NCBI RefSeq assembly: GCF_003046585.1
Contig: NZ_QAAE01000024.1
Location: 1-42,190, forward strand
DNA length: 42,190 nt
Source of the DNA: Nitrosomonas aestuarii
GTDB lineage: Bacteria > Pseudomonadota > Gammaproteobacteria > Burkholderiales > Nitrosomonadaceae
Direction of reading: 5' to 3'
The position numbers were made by a program, and so were the translations under genes. This document shows, piece by piece, positions 17,825 to 26,287 of this stretch. The notes under the pieces were generated by a model. The model worked only from the letters and a program-made list of their open reading frames with translations, made no database searches and had not been told where the DNA came from. Position 1 is the first letter of the stretch. Every line of letters starts with the position of its first letter.

Positions 17825-18859
17825 CTATTGGTTGTTGCTTGTTGAAGGTGTAAAAACATCGGAAAAAAAGCCGTCTTTCGGAAGATTACGCAGAGCGGTA
17901 AAATCCTGATAGGCGGCTTTCACCATTACAGGAGAGCCACAAGCATAGACTTGGTGATTTTTAAGTGTACAGAAATCGTTTAGGACGGCTTCATGTACGA
18001 AACCTTCTCTACCTTTCCAGTTATCTTCAGGCAATGCATCAGATAATACTGGGATAAAAGTGAAATTGTCATGGAGTTGTTGCCATTGCTTGGCTAAGTC
18101 GCCTAAATATAGATCCGCTTTGGTGCGTACACCCCAATAAAGCGTCATGTTGTACCTGTTATTTTTATGATAAAACACATGCTCAAGTATACTTTTAATC
18201 GGCGCAAAACCAGTTCCGCTGGCTAAGAAAATGATTGGAATCTCCTCCGGCGTGTCACGTAGAAAGAATGATCCCAGTGGTCCCTCAAAACGGAGAATGT
18301 CTTTCACTTTCATTTTGGTAAATACATGCTCAGCAAATACACCGCCTGGATAGTTGCGTGCATGTAACTGCAGAACTTCATCATCATGAGGCGCGTTTGC
18401 CAGGGAAAAGCTGCGTCGTTTGCCATCTTTGAGCAGAATGTCGATATACTGCCCGGCAAGAAATTGTAATCGCTGATTCGTCGGCAGCTTCAGGGAAATA
18501 ATCATTACATCCGGAGCGACGCGTTCAAGTTTCTCAACACGAGCAGGCAATGTTTTGATTTCAATATCTTTGATTGCACTGATTTCATGACATTCAATGA
18601 CCAGATCTGACAATGGAGAAGCGCAGCAAAATAATGCTAGGCCTGCCTGTTTCTCTTCTTCGGTAAGCGTTTCATCAGTGTAGCGGCCATAGTTGACTGT
18701 GCCGGATAGAATTTTACCTTTACAGATGCCGCAGGAACCATTGCGGCAACCATATGGCAAAGAAAAGCCCGCTTGAAGAGTTGATTGTAAAATAGTTTCA
18801 TCCGGTGCGGCGTTGTTTATAACATGCCCGCTCGGTTTTATAATGATTTGATGCGACAT
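17825..18859 (-). CDS. Iron-sulfur flavin reductase (CDP-6-deoxy-glucoseen reductase-like)
   Basis: A 344-residue soluble electron-transfer protein. The N-terminal plant-type [2Fe-2S] domain has Cys38, Cys43, Cys46 and Cys78 (YGCRNGSCGICKG; LFCCA). It is followed by a ferredoxin-NADP reductase-like FAD domain (RRSFSLANAP) and an NAD(P) domain (IIFLASGTGFAPIKSIL; VYACGSPVMV). This is the architecture of the AscD/phenol-hydroxylase reductase group; in betaproteobacteria without deoxysugar genes the automatic name CDP-6-deoxy-delta-3,4-glucoseen reductase is almost certainly not the true function. It is divergent from the SDR gene; its oxygenase or reductase partner is not in the window. Confidence 0.88.
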   Translation of the reverse strand: MSHQIIIKPSGHVINNAAPDETILQSTLQAGFSLPYGCRNGSCGICKGKILSGTVNYGRYTDETLTEEEKQAGLALFCCASPLSDLVIECHEISAIKDIEIKTLPARVEKLERVAPDVMIISLKLPTNQRLQFLAGQYIDILLKDGKRRSFSLANAPHDDEVLQLHARNYPGGVFAEHVFTKMKVKDILRFEGPLGSFFLRDTPEEIPIIFLASGTGFAPIKSILEHVFYHKNNRYNMTLYWGVRTKADLYLGDLAKQWQQLHDNFTFIPVLSDALPEDNWKGREGFVHEAVLNDFCTLKNHQVYACGSPVMVKAAYQDFTALRNLPKDGFFSDVFTPSTSNNQ

Positions 18860-18911
18860 GAGGTTGCTGAAGAACTAAAAAAATAATTGAATGGGAAGAA
18901 AAAACGTTTAT

Positions 18912-19820
18912 ATGAAAAAAACATTGCTCATCGTAGGTTGTGGTGACATTGCTTTACGTACTGTGCGGCTTTTACGGACAAAATATCGAATTTTTGGTTT
19001 GTTTCGCAATTCGAGCAATACTCAGCAATTTCGCGTTCTCGGCGTGACGCCGATTCAAGGTGATCTTGATTGTCCGTCCAGTCTCGATAAACTGACTGGC
19101 ATTGCACAAATTATCATTCATTTGGCCCCGCCACCTAATCAAGGTACCCAGGATTTACGCACTGCGCATCTGCTCGCTGCACTGTCTAAACAGACAAAAG
19201 GCAAGCAGGGCATTTTACCACAACGGTTTATCTATATCAGTACCAGCGGTGTTTATGGCGATTGCGAAGGTGCGTTGATAGACGAAACGCGCCCATTGAA
19301 CCCATGCAACGATCGCGCCAAACGTCGGGTTGATGCCGAAAAACAAATATGCAAATGGGGTATTCGCAACCATATATCGGTTTCAATCTTGCGTGTGCCC
19401 GGTATTTATGCCACTGACCGTTTACCATTAAAGCGCATTCAAGATGGCTTGCCAGCATTTATGGAATCGGAAGATGGCTTTACCAACCATATTCACGCAA
19501 CCGATTTGGCACAAATTATTTGCGCTGTAATACAGTACGGAAAACCTGGAAGAGTCTATAACACTACGGATGATACGCAAATAAAGATGGGTGATTATTT
19601 CGACCTGGTAGCCGACCATTTCAATTTGTCACGCCCACCGCGAATTCGGCGTGATCAGGCAGCAGGCAGTCTTTCGCCTGGAATGCTGTCTTTTATGAAT
19701 GAATCCAGACGGATCAGCAATGTTCGTATGAAAAAAGAATTATTTGTAAAGTTACGTTACCCGACTGTTGTGGAGGGGGTTAAGGAGGCGGCAATGTCCT
19801 TGGATAGTAAACTATTATAA
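18912..19820 (+). CDS. NAD(P)-dependent epimerase/SDR-family protein
   Basis: A 302-residue Rossmann-fold protein of the extended SDR superfamily. The start at 18912 (MKKTLLIVGCGDIALRTVRL) puts the dinucleotide-binding GxGxxx motif (GCGDIA) at the N-terminus as usual; an ATG seven codons upstream lacks a ribosome binding site. FIYISTSGVYGDCEG carries the Ser/Tyr of the active-site region and HIHATDLAQII is the typical epimerase HxxD segment. The expected YxxxK is not evident after the Ser-Tyr (NDRAKRRVDAE occupies that place), so catalytic activity is uncertain. Substrate unknown. Confidence 0.85.
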   Translation: MKKTLLIVGCGDIALRTVRLLRTKYRIFGLFRNSSNTQQFRVLGVTPIQGDLDCPSSLDKLTGIAQIIIHLAPPPNQGTQDLRTAHLLAALSKQTKGKQGILPQRFIYISTSGVYGDCEGALIDETRPLNPCNDRAKRRVDAEKQICKWGIRNHISVSILRVPGIYATDRLPLKRIQDGLPAFMESEDGFTNHIHATDLAQIICAVIQYGKPGRVYNTTDDTQIKMGDYFDLVADHFNLSRPPRIRRDQAAGSLSPGMLSFMNESRRISNVRMKKELFVKLRYPTVVEGVKEAAMSLDSKLL

Positions 19821-19887
19821 GGGAGAGAAACAGTAGCGGCGTTCTTAGAATTGAAAATACACCCTGTCATATGTTCAATTATTCGCA

Positions 19888-20988
19888 TTACAACTCAGTA
19901 TGCAGTCCCGGGATGCCGATGCGCTGTATATGGATAGCGTTGTTGTCTTTTTCATAAGCGAGCAATTTACCTTCTTTTTGCCAGAGGCGGAATGCGAGAG
20001 CATACGATAGTACTCGGATCGGATAATCACGCGGCAGCGTCTGCAGATAGGGTTGAACGGTTATGAAGTCGGTAGCGCCATATTGCTGCATGATGAAACG
20101 TAAGCCGCCGTTAGCGGGACCAATGTTATAAGCTAATAGGCCCAGAAAAGGATCGCCTTTCATTTCGGACAGATAGTGCTTGAATGTGGCGGCAGCTATG
20201 AAGGCGTTATGTCGAGGATTATTCAGTGAAAGTCTGTCGGTGTTCAACTGCTTAAAAGTTTGGTCGACGGCTGTTTTTGGGGGGTGGGTGATCTGGAATA
20301 ATCCGCGTCCACCATCATGGCTGTTTCGCGGTATGAAAGACGATTCTGCTGCAGCAATGCCTTGTAAAAGCTGAACATCAACACCGAAAGCTTTGGATGC
20401 GTCCTCAATGGCCTGCTGATAGGCCTGTGCCCGTCCAATCATTTTTTGTAGTTGCGTTAAATTGTGCCTGCGATAAGCCGCGTAGACCTGATGCGCAAGT
20501 GTTACACGGCCTGCTTCTTTCTTGCCGCCAACCAACGTGCGGAAATTTCCATAAGCCTGAGCAAATTGATCATGGGTGACAGACGAGGCAAGTAGCAAAG
20601 CCAACACAATAGATAACATCGGTGTCCATAATTCCGAATGAAGTTGCAACCATTTTCGCAATTTCCACCAACCGATAATAAAAATGCAGGCAGCTACGAT
20701 CAATGCCAGTACGCCGACCGCGAATGGCAGCAGATTGCTAAAAAAACTGGTACCTGTAAGTCGGTTTGCGGAATAACCAAGCAGTATCATGATGATGAGA
20801 ATTGCGGTAATACCTAGGCAAAGAATTTCCAGACTTGCCATCAATAGCTTTCGTTTGAAAGCGCTCGACTGGTCTTTTTTCTGTCGTTTGAGAGGCAGGT
20901 TGTAGCCTGCGCGTGTTGCCGCCTTTCGTTTACGTTTGTTGGATGCGGCCTTGGGTTTTGTATTGCCGATATGCGCTGTTTTATGCAT
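19888..20988 (-). CDS. Membrane-anchored lytic transglycosylase (SLT domain)
   Basis: A 366-residue protein with a Lys/Arg-rich N-terminus (1-46), three hydrophobic segments (about 54-71, 86-107 and 121-136) and a C-terminal soluble lytic transglycosylase domain. The catalytic Glu215 lies in LQGIAAAESSFIPRN, followed by DGGRGLFQIT and GLLAYNIGPANGG, the hallmark SLT motifs. It should cut peptidoglycan glycan strands with anhydro-sugar formation on the periplasmic side. Three membrane segments ahead of an SLT domain is unusual; most family members have a lipoprotein signal or one anchor. It converges with the SDR gene. Confidence 0.88.
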   Translation of the reverse strand: MHKTAHIGNTKPKAASNKRKRKAATRAGYNLPLKRQKKDQSSAFKRKLLMASLEILCLGITAILIIMILLGYSANRLTGTSFFSNLLPFAVGVLALIVAACIFIIGWWKLRKWLQLHSELWTPMLSIVLALLLASSVTHDQFAQAYGNFRTLVGGKKEAGRVTLAHQVYAAYRRHNLTQLQKMIGRAQAYQQAIEDASKAFGVDVQLLQGIAAAESSFIPRNSHDGGRGLFQITHPPKTAVDQTFKQLNTDRLSLNNPRHNAFIAAATFKHYLSEMKGDPFLGLLAYNIGPANGGLRFIMQQYGATDFITVQPYLQTLPRDYPIRVLSYALAFRLWQKEGKLLAYEKDNNAIHIQRIGIPGLHTEL

Positions 20989-21356
20989 TGAATAATAGTC
21001 TGGACAAATGAATTATTCGTTTGTTTTATTTATCATGTATTTTTGTGCAGAATAGCATTTTCATGTCTGGAAATTGTCCTGCAACGGCCTCGATTGTTTT
21101 TACATGAATTCCTCTCTGGCCTTACCTGGTAGGTTTATTATCAACATGACTGTAATAAGAGCTGAATGTGGTAAATTTTGAATGCTAGACGGTACATTTG
21201 TTATTTGTAAAATCATAGGCAAAGTTTTCGCGCGTGTTGCACAGCAAAAGTAAAGAAATGTATGCTTACGGTTGAAAGCTTCGAGGATAAGGTGACACGT
21301 TAAGCAGGTAATTACCATGCGACAGTTAATAGTATCATTATTCTACAAGGATATTT
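20989..21356. other. Non-coding region upstream of speB
   Basis: This 368-base stretch separates the divergent lytic transglycosylase gene and speB. No protein gene, tRNA or recognised riboswitch was seen; short frames here lack ribosome binding sites. AAGGAT at 21346-21351 serves as the speB ribosome binding site. The region should hold the speBA promoter, but no convincing -35/-10 pair stands out. Confidence 0.5.
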
Positions 21357-22310
21357 ATGGATAGTTGGGATAGCGGGTTTCGAGGTGCGCCGGGACAGGG
21401 TATGTCGCATACGCTGAGTTTCGGGGGAGCGGCCAGTTTTTTTCGCGTACCTTATCAGAACAAATTGACAGATGTCGATGTGGCGGTGACCGGGGTGCCG
21501 CTCGATGTCGCTACTACTAACCGACCCGGTGCGCGATTAGGGCCGCGTGCCATTCGAAATGCATCGCTGTCGCTGGCCTGGGAACGCCCGTGGCCATGGC
21601 GCACGGACCCGATGGCTGCGTTGCGCGTGATCGATTATGGAGACTGTGAGCCTGTAGATGGTGACTTACTGAGCGTATCGCATATCGAAACGCATATCGC
21701 CAAAATTATCAATTCTGGCGCTGCGACTTTGATGCTTGGAGGAGATCATTTTGTTACTTTCCCCAGCTTGAAGGCGCATGCTGCCGTATATGGTCCTATC
21801 AGCCTGATTCATTTTGATGCCCATACCGACACATGGCCTTCCTCCGGCAATACTGTCAATCACGGTACCATGTTTCACTGTGCAGCGCTGGAAGGGATTG
21901 TAAATCCTGCATCTTCCATACAGATCGGTATCCGCACCATCAATGAGGATACGCTGGGTTTCCAAATTGTTTCTGCGGCGGATGTGCACCAGTCGTCCAG
22001 TCGCGATATAGCCAGGCAGATACGCGAGCGGGTGGGAAATTCACCAGTTTACTTCACTTTTGATATCGACTGTCTGGATCCGGCTTTTGCACCCGGTACG
22101 GGTACTCCGGTGCCGGGTGGGCTGTCAACCTTCCAGGCGCTGAGTATTATAAGAGAGCTCTCGGGTATTCATCTGGTAGGTATGGATGTTGTTGAAGTCG
22201 CTCCCGCCTATGATCATGCTGAAGTCACCGCGCTGGCAGCGGCGCAGATTGCTATTGAGTTGCTGTGCCTTTTTGCCGAGAGTCACAGGGGGAGAAGAAA
22301 CCCGCGATGA
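21357..22310 (+). CDS. speB: Agmatinase (agmatine ureohydrolase)
   Basis: Hydrolyses agmatine to putrescine and urea. It is 317 residues, ureohydrolase family, with the binuclear Mn2+ ligands in LMLGGDHFVTFPS, IHFDAHTDTWPS and FTFDIDCLDPAFAPGTGTP, plus MDVVEVAPAYDHAEVTAL. The NHGTMFHCA segment after DAHTD follows E. coli SpeB closely, favouring agmatinase over arginase or guanidinase. It is coupled to speA by an ATGA overlap, which supplies the substrate agmatine. The urea produced could be re-used as an ammonia source if urease is present; no urease gene is in the window. It is noticeably richer in G and C than the genes around it. Confidence 0.94.
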   Translation: MDSWDSGFRGAPGQGMSHTLSFGGAASFFRVPYQNKLTDVDVAVTGVPLDVATTNRPGARLGPRAIRNASLSLAWERPWPWRTDPMAALRVIDYGDCEPVDGDLLSVSHIETHIAKIINSGAATLMLGGDHFVTFPSLKAHAAVYGPISLIHFDAHTDTWPSSGNTVNHGTMFHCAALEGIVNPASSIQIGIRTINEDTLGFQIVSAADVHQSSSRDIARQIRERVGNSPVYFTFDIDCLDPAFAPGTGTPVPGGLSTFQALSIIRELSGIHLVGMDVVEVAPAYDHAEVTALAAAQIAIELLCLFAESHRGRRNPR

Positions 22311-24259
22311 ATGATAGCACAATAAAACATGAATGGAGCTGTGCCGATTCGCAAGCACTATATGCCATGGAAAGTTGGGCGGATGGGTTTTATGCGGTGA
22401 ACAGGCAAGGTCATGTTTCAGTTTGTCCCATAGAGGGACAGACGCTGCATATAGATGTGATGAAAGTGATTCGTGCTGCGCGTGCTGAAGGCGCCTCGCT
22501 GCCCATGCTGATTCGTTTTCAGGATGTTATCAGTTCCCGTGTGCGGCGCCTGAATCTGAAGTTTCAGGATGCGATTCGAGAATGCGGATACGAAGGGACC
22601 TATCGCAGCATTTTTCCAATTAAAGTTAATCAGCTACATGAAGTGGTTGCGGAAGTTCTTGAGGCTGGACAGGAATTCAACATTGGATTGGAATGTGGTT
22701 CCAAAGCAGAATTGCTGGCCGCGCTGCCGCTGGTTGGTGATGAGACACTGCTGCTTTGCAATGGGGTGAAGGATGCCACGATGCTGAACCTGATGTTGAA
22801 TGCCCAGCAGCTTGGCCAGCAGGTGGTGCCGATTATAGAAAAATATTCAGAATTTGATCAACTCATGTCCCTTATTGATGCACGTCAGATCAAACCGCGG
22901 ATGGGCGTGCGGGTGAAACTGAATACAAGGGGTTCGGGGCGTTGGTTTGAGTCCGGTGGAGCCAGTTCCAAGTTCGGGCTGACGATTCCAGAACTGGTAA
23001 AGTTGGTGCGGACATTGGAAAATCGCGAAATAACCGGACAGCTTGAGTTGCTGCACTTTCATCTGGGGAGCCAGCTTTCCGATATTCAAGTGCTGCGCAG
23101 TGCGGTCAAGGAAATTACGCAGATTTATGCAGATCTGGTATTGCGGGGGTTGCAGATTAGATATCTGGATGTCGGTGGCGGACTTGGCGTAAATTATGGT
23201 GCTGATTACAATAACCCGGATTGCTCCATCAATTATGGATTGCGTGAATATGCCAATGTGGTGGTATATACAGTCAAGGAAGTCTGTGATGAACGGCAGG
23301 TACCTATGCCTGATCTTTTGTCAGAAAGTGGTCGCGCACTAACCGCGCACCATTCCATGTTGGTAGTTCCCGTTCTGGGGGTGCACAGACCGGATAGCCC
23401 ACCTGCAACGGACTTGCCGCTTGAATTGCACACTGTGGTGTTACGCATGAAAGCGGTGTACAACAATGTGTTGTCGGCGGAGAAAAGTGGCATATTGCTG
23501 GAATGCTATCACGATGCCCAGGAAATCCGTCGGGAAACCGAACAGCTGGCACGATTGGGATACCTCTCAGTTGAAAACATGGCGCAATCGGATAGATTTT
23601 ACTGGAGTGTTTGCCGCGAGGTGCTGCACAAGCTGGCAGCGGCTGAACTAAATCCGGTGCCGGCCGAGCAACTGGAGCTGGAAAAACAGCTCACGGATCT
23701 ATATCTGGGGGATTTTTCGGTTTTTCATTCGATTATCGATCACTGGGCTATCGGACAGGTGTTTCCAGTGATGCCGTTGCACCGACTGCATGAAAAACCT
23801 GAGCGGCGCGGACAAGTGGTGGATCTGACTTGTGATTCAGACGGTAAAATCAGTCAATATGTATCTTCGGCTGGTACTGTTGACTGTTTGCCCTTGCATG
23901 ATTTTCGTCAAGATGAACCTTACTATCTAGGTGTATTTCTTGTCGGGGCCTATCAGGAGATTTTGGGCGATGCGCACAATCTGTTCGGGCGAGTGGATGA
24001 AGTGCATATTTATGCGAGAGCAGAAGAAAAGGAGGGCTTCTGGATAGAAGAGTTACTGAAGGGAATCAGTGTTAAGGAAATGCTGAGCCAAGTGCAATAC
24101 TTTCCCAATGATCTGGATCGGCGTATGTCGGAATTTATCCGTCGGCAGATCAATGCGGGATGCATTAAGCCAACGGAGGGTACACGGATTCTTAATAACT
24201 ATACTCGGCATCTGGAAGATACCACTTATTGTGATATTTGTGCCGGTGATCCGTTGTAG
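22307..24259 (+). CDS. speA: Biosynthetic arginine decarboxylase
   Basis: A 650-residue PLP-dependent enzyme of the alanine-racemase fold (group IV decarboxylase) making agmatine from arginine. The start is the ATG at 22307 (overlap ATGA with the speB stop), preceded by AGGGGGAG; an upstream start inside speB has no support. Motifs: YRSIFPIKVNQLHEVV (PLP lysine), GLECGSKAELLA, GVRVKLNTRGSGRW, HFHLGSQLSDI, YLDVGGGLGVNYG, LSESGRALTAHHSMLV and DLTCDSDGKI (catalytic Cys region). With speB it forms a complete arginine-to-putrescine route. Length is close to E. coli SpeA (658). Confidence 0.96.
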   Translation: MNDSTIKHEWSCADSQALYAMESWADGFYAVNRQGHVSVCPIEGQTLHIDVMKVIRAARAEGASLPMLIRFQDVISSRVRRLNLKFQDAIRECGYEGTYRSIFPIKVNQLHEVVAEVLEAGQEFNIGLECGSKAELLAALPLVGDETLLLCNGVKDATMLNLMLNAQQLGQQVVPIIEKYSEFDQLMSLIDARQIKPRMGVRVKLNTRGSGRWFESGGASSKFGLTIPELVKLVRTLENREITGQLELLHFHLGSQLSDIQVLRSAVKEITQIYADLVLRGLQIRYLDVGGGLGVNYGADYNNPDCSINYGLREYANVVVYTVKEVCDERQVPMPDLLSESGRALTAHHSMLVVPVLGVHRPDSPPATDLPLELHTVVLRMKAVYNNVLSAEKSGILLECYHDAQEIRRETEQLARLGYLSVENMAQSDRFYWSVCREVLHKLAAAELNPVPAEQLELEKQLTDLYLGDFSVFHSIIDHWAIGQVFPVMPLHRLHEKPERRGQVVDLTCDSDGKISQYVSSAGTVDCLPLHDFRQDEPYYLGVFLVGAYQEILGDAHNLFGRVDEVHIYARAEEKEGFWIEELLKGISVKEMLSQVQYFPNDLDRRMSEFIRRQINAGCIKPTEGTRILNNYTRHLEDTTYCDICAGDPL

Positions 24260-24887
24260 TTGTGTGTTCATTTGTTGTAGTGGTCTAACATGTCATGAAT
24301 TGGATGATGTGGCGCCTATGGCAAGTTGGATGATTTCTTCTGTACGGGTTTGTCGATTCAACGGTTCCATACTCTATTGCTCGCCTCTTATAGTGTGGCA
24401 TATTCAAGCTAGCAGAAATAACAAATGGAGTTGTATCCTTGGGAAATGAAGTTTGTCGAGAAGAACATAACTTTCTTGTGATTCTTCTTTTCTGCTTATG
24501 TCAAAGATTAGGCCGCAAACTTTTTTGTCTTCAGAAGTTAGAGTGCTTCGTTAAGTGGAGGGAGCAAGTTAAAGTTCAACGCCCTCTGCTTGAAGAACTT
24601 GGCGTTCGTAAATATTATTGCCTGAGTGATCGTTAACCTGCAGGTCACCATCACGGGTTATATGTATGATGGCCGTTTTAATAATTATGGTTCGGCAAGA
24701 ACAAATGTATAGGAAAAAACTGGTGACGCACCATCAGTCCATGATAACAGCAGTTTTCATAATGAATTCATTGCGATAAACTGATGCCTGTATTTGATAC
24801 TGCTTGGAAAATGCGATTTAGAGATGTAATTAACCTGGCGATTATATAGTTGTGTAACTTTCAGCTGCACCAACAGGGAGGTAAAGT
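24260..24887. other. Long non-coding region between speA and the lipoprotein gene
   Basis: These 628 bases contain no gene I can support. The largest frame (24439-24636, plus strand, 65 codons, Leu/Cys-rich) lacks a ribosome binding site and resembles nothing known. The stretch may be a decayed gene or an insertion scar; no transposase motifs or long repeats were recognised. GGGAGGT at 24876-24882 is the ribosome binding site of the next gene. Confidence 0.4.
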
Positions 24888-25868
24888 GTGAAACGTTTAT
24901 TCTTCATCGTAACTCTGAATGTTTTGGTCTTGTCTGGTTGTTCGGGAATACATACTGGTAGTGGTGAGGTTATCCAGCCTATTCACTGTAATGACGTAGC
25001 GGATCGCGGACATCTCAATTTTTTATCCATCAATCTGTTATTTTCTGAAACCGAAACGCGCGATCGTCGGTTGGACACGATTGCACAATTTGTATCAGAT
25101 GTTCCGGTAGACGTAATTCTTCTCCAGGAAGTTGCTGGTGGTGTATTGGTGGGTACAACCAACAGTGCTTTTGATCTTCAGGAAAAACTGCGTGATCGTG
25201 GACATGGCTATGACTTACAAACAGCGTTTGAAACGGGTTTGCCGGGACTCCTGGCGGTGGCTAATGCGGTTTTAACCCGCTGCGAAATTGATTATAAAAT
25301 GGTTAAGCGTTTGCCGAAGGCCTCTGAGTTTGAGTTTAAAGGGCACGATATCAAGCTGCCAAGAAACGCGATGATGATTCGCTTAAATATCCCTGAATTT
25401 GGAAAGCTCAACGTCTATAACACGCATCTGTGTGCAAAATGCAGTGCCGATGAACAGAATGCCCAGCTAGAAGCATTATTGTTATTTGTTGATGAAGCAG
25501 AAACATTTTACCCTCAAACAAATCCTGTTGTTGTGGGCGGAGATTTTAATATCGACCGTTTTCGAGATAATCCCTTTGCGGAAGGTATCTTTTATAACAA
25601 AATTATCAATGCCGGTTTTACTGACGCCTATGCTGAAGGCAGATCTTTGGAGAGGTTGTGTTCAAACACAGCGATAGCTGACGAACATTGTACAGTTGGC
25701 GTTTCAACTTTGGATGCGGGTGACTCCGCCAGGCGTATAGATTATATTTTTGTTAAAGAGATAAAAAATATTATTACGAGTCGTGTGGTATTTAATGATC
25801 TTGTTGATGGAAGTCAGTCAGGTGTTTCCGATCACGCGGGTGTTTTTGTGTCAATAGCAGTGCCATAA
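24888..25868 (+). CDS. Endonuclease/exonuclease/phosphatase-fold lipoprotein
   Basis: A 326-residue protein beginning with GTG after a strong GGGAGGT. The signal peptide ends in a lipobox LSGC (Cys18), so it should be lipid-anchored on the periplasmic side. The DNase I-like fold motifs are visible: NFLSINLLFSETETRDRRL, the metal-binding Glu in VDVILLQEVAGG, NTHLCAK, VVVGGDFNIDRF, RRIDYIFVK and SDHAGVFVSIAV. A phosphodiesterase or phosphomonoesterase on DNA, lipids or inositol phosphates is possible; the substrate cannot be read from the sequence. It has one stray Cys-rich section (CAKCSADEQ, RLCSNTAIADEHC). No operon partners are evident. Confidence 0.85.
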   Translation: MKRLFFIVTLNVLVLSGCSGIHTGSGEVIQPIHCNDVADRGHLNFLSINLLFSETETRDRRLDTIAQFVSDVPVDVILLQEVAGGVLVGTTNSAFDLQEKLRDRGHGYDLQTAFETGLPGLLAVANAVLTRCEIDYKMVKRLPKASEFEFKGHDIKLPRNAMMIRLNIPEFGKLNVYNTHLCAKCSADEQNAQLEALLLFVDEAETFYPQTNPVVVGGDFNIDRFRDNPFAEGIFYNKIINAGFTDAYAEGRSLERLCSNTAIADEHCTVGVSTLDAGDSARRIDYIFVKEIKNIITSRVVFNDLVDGSQSGVSDHAGVFVSIAVP

Positions 25869-26128
25869 ATGTTTTGTAGCGCAGGTGGTACAGTGCGCAG
25901 AGTTCTAAAACAGAGACTCGCCGCAGAATCCGGTCGAATTGATTCTATCAGGATCTATCGAAGAATAATAATGTCATATGAATTAATCTTACGCTGAGAG
26001 TTGTTTGCGCGTTTGTTTTCTTATAAACAAGGAATTGTGGGATAAATCACTAACTGTCTTTGCTTTTACTGTTACGCTGCATGTTGTTTAATATGACTTC
26101 CCGCTAACTTTAATGGAGGAATCCAGCG

Positions 26129-26287
26129 ATGAATATGGAATTTTCTTTTGACGAAGCTGAAGATGTTGATGAACTGTTCGCTGAAAGCCGCGTTGTTAAA
26201 ATAATCGATGAAATGGAGTTTGTCGAAGATGAATTGGATTATTTTGATGAAACTGAAATCCAACGTGAGCTCACGGAAATGTTTTGA
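26129..26287 (+). CDS. Small, very acidic protein of unknown function
   Basis: A 52-codon frame (MNMEFSFDEAEDVDELF start, ELTEMF end) is preceded by GGAGG with 8-base spacing, one of the best ribosome binding sites in the window. About 20 of 52 residues are Asp or Glu and few are basic; no transmembrane segment or known motif is seen. Codon choice is like that of the neighbours. It lies 425 bases ahead of the Rh channel gene in the same direction, separated by an 11-bp inverted repeat. It could be a small regulator or an orphan; function unknown. Below usual size cut-offs, it is easily missed. Confidence 0.6.
   Translation: MNMEFSFDEAEDVDELFAESRVVKIIDEMEFVEDELDYFDETEIQRELTEMF

Noticed and set aside
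20989..21356. Possible riboswitch ahead of speB (guanidine or polyamine type)
   Set aside because: No conserved core of a known class was recognised by eye.
21357..22310. SpeB as a guanidine hydrolase instead of agmatinase
   Set aside because: Close residue match to E. coli SpeB and coupling to arginine decarboxylase favour agmatinase; no guanidine riboswitch was seen.
24439..24636. 65-codon plus-strand frame after speA
   Set aside because: No ribosome binding site and an unusual Cys/Leu-rich composition without recognisable motif.
26072..26263. 63-codon minus-strand frame rich in Phe and Ile
   Set aside because: It is the antisense of the acidic small ORF, which has the better ribosome binding site.
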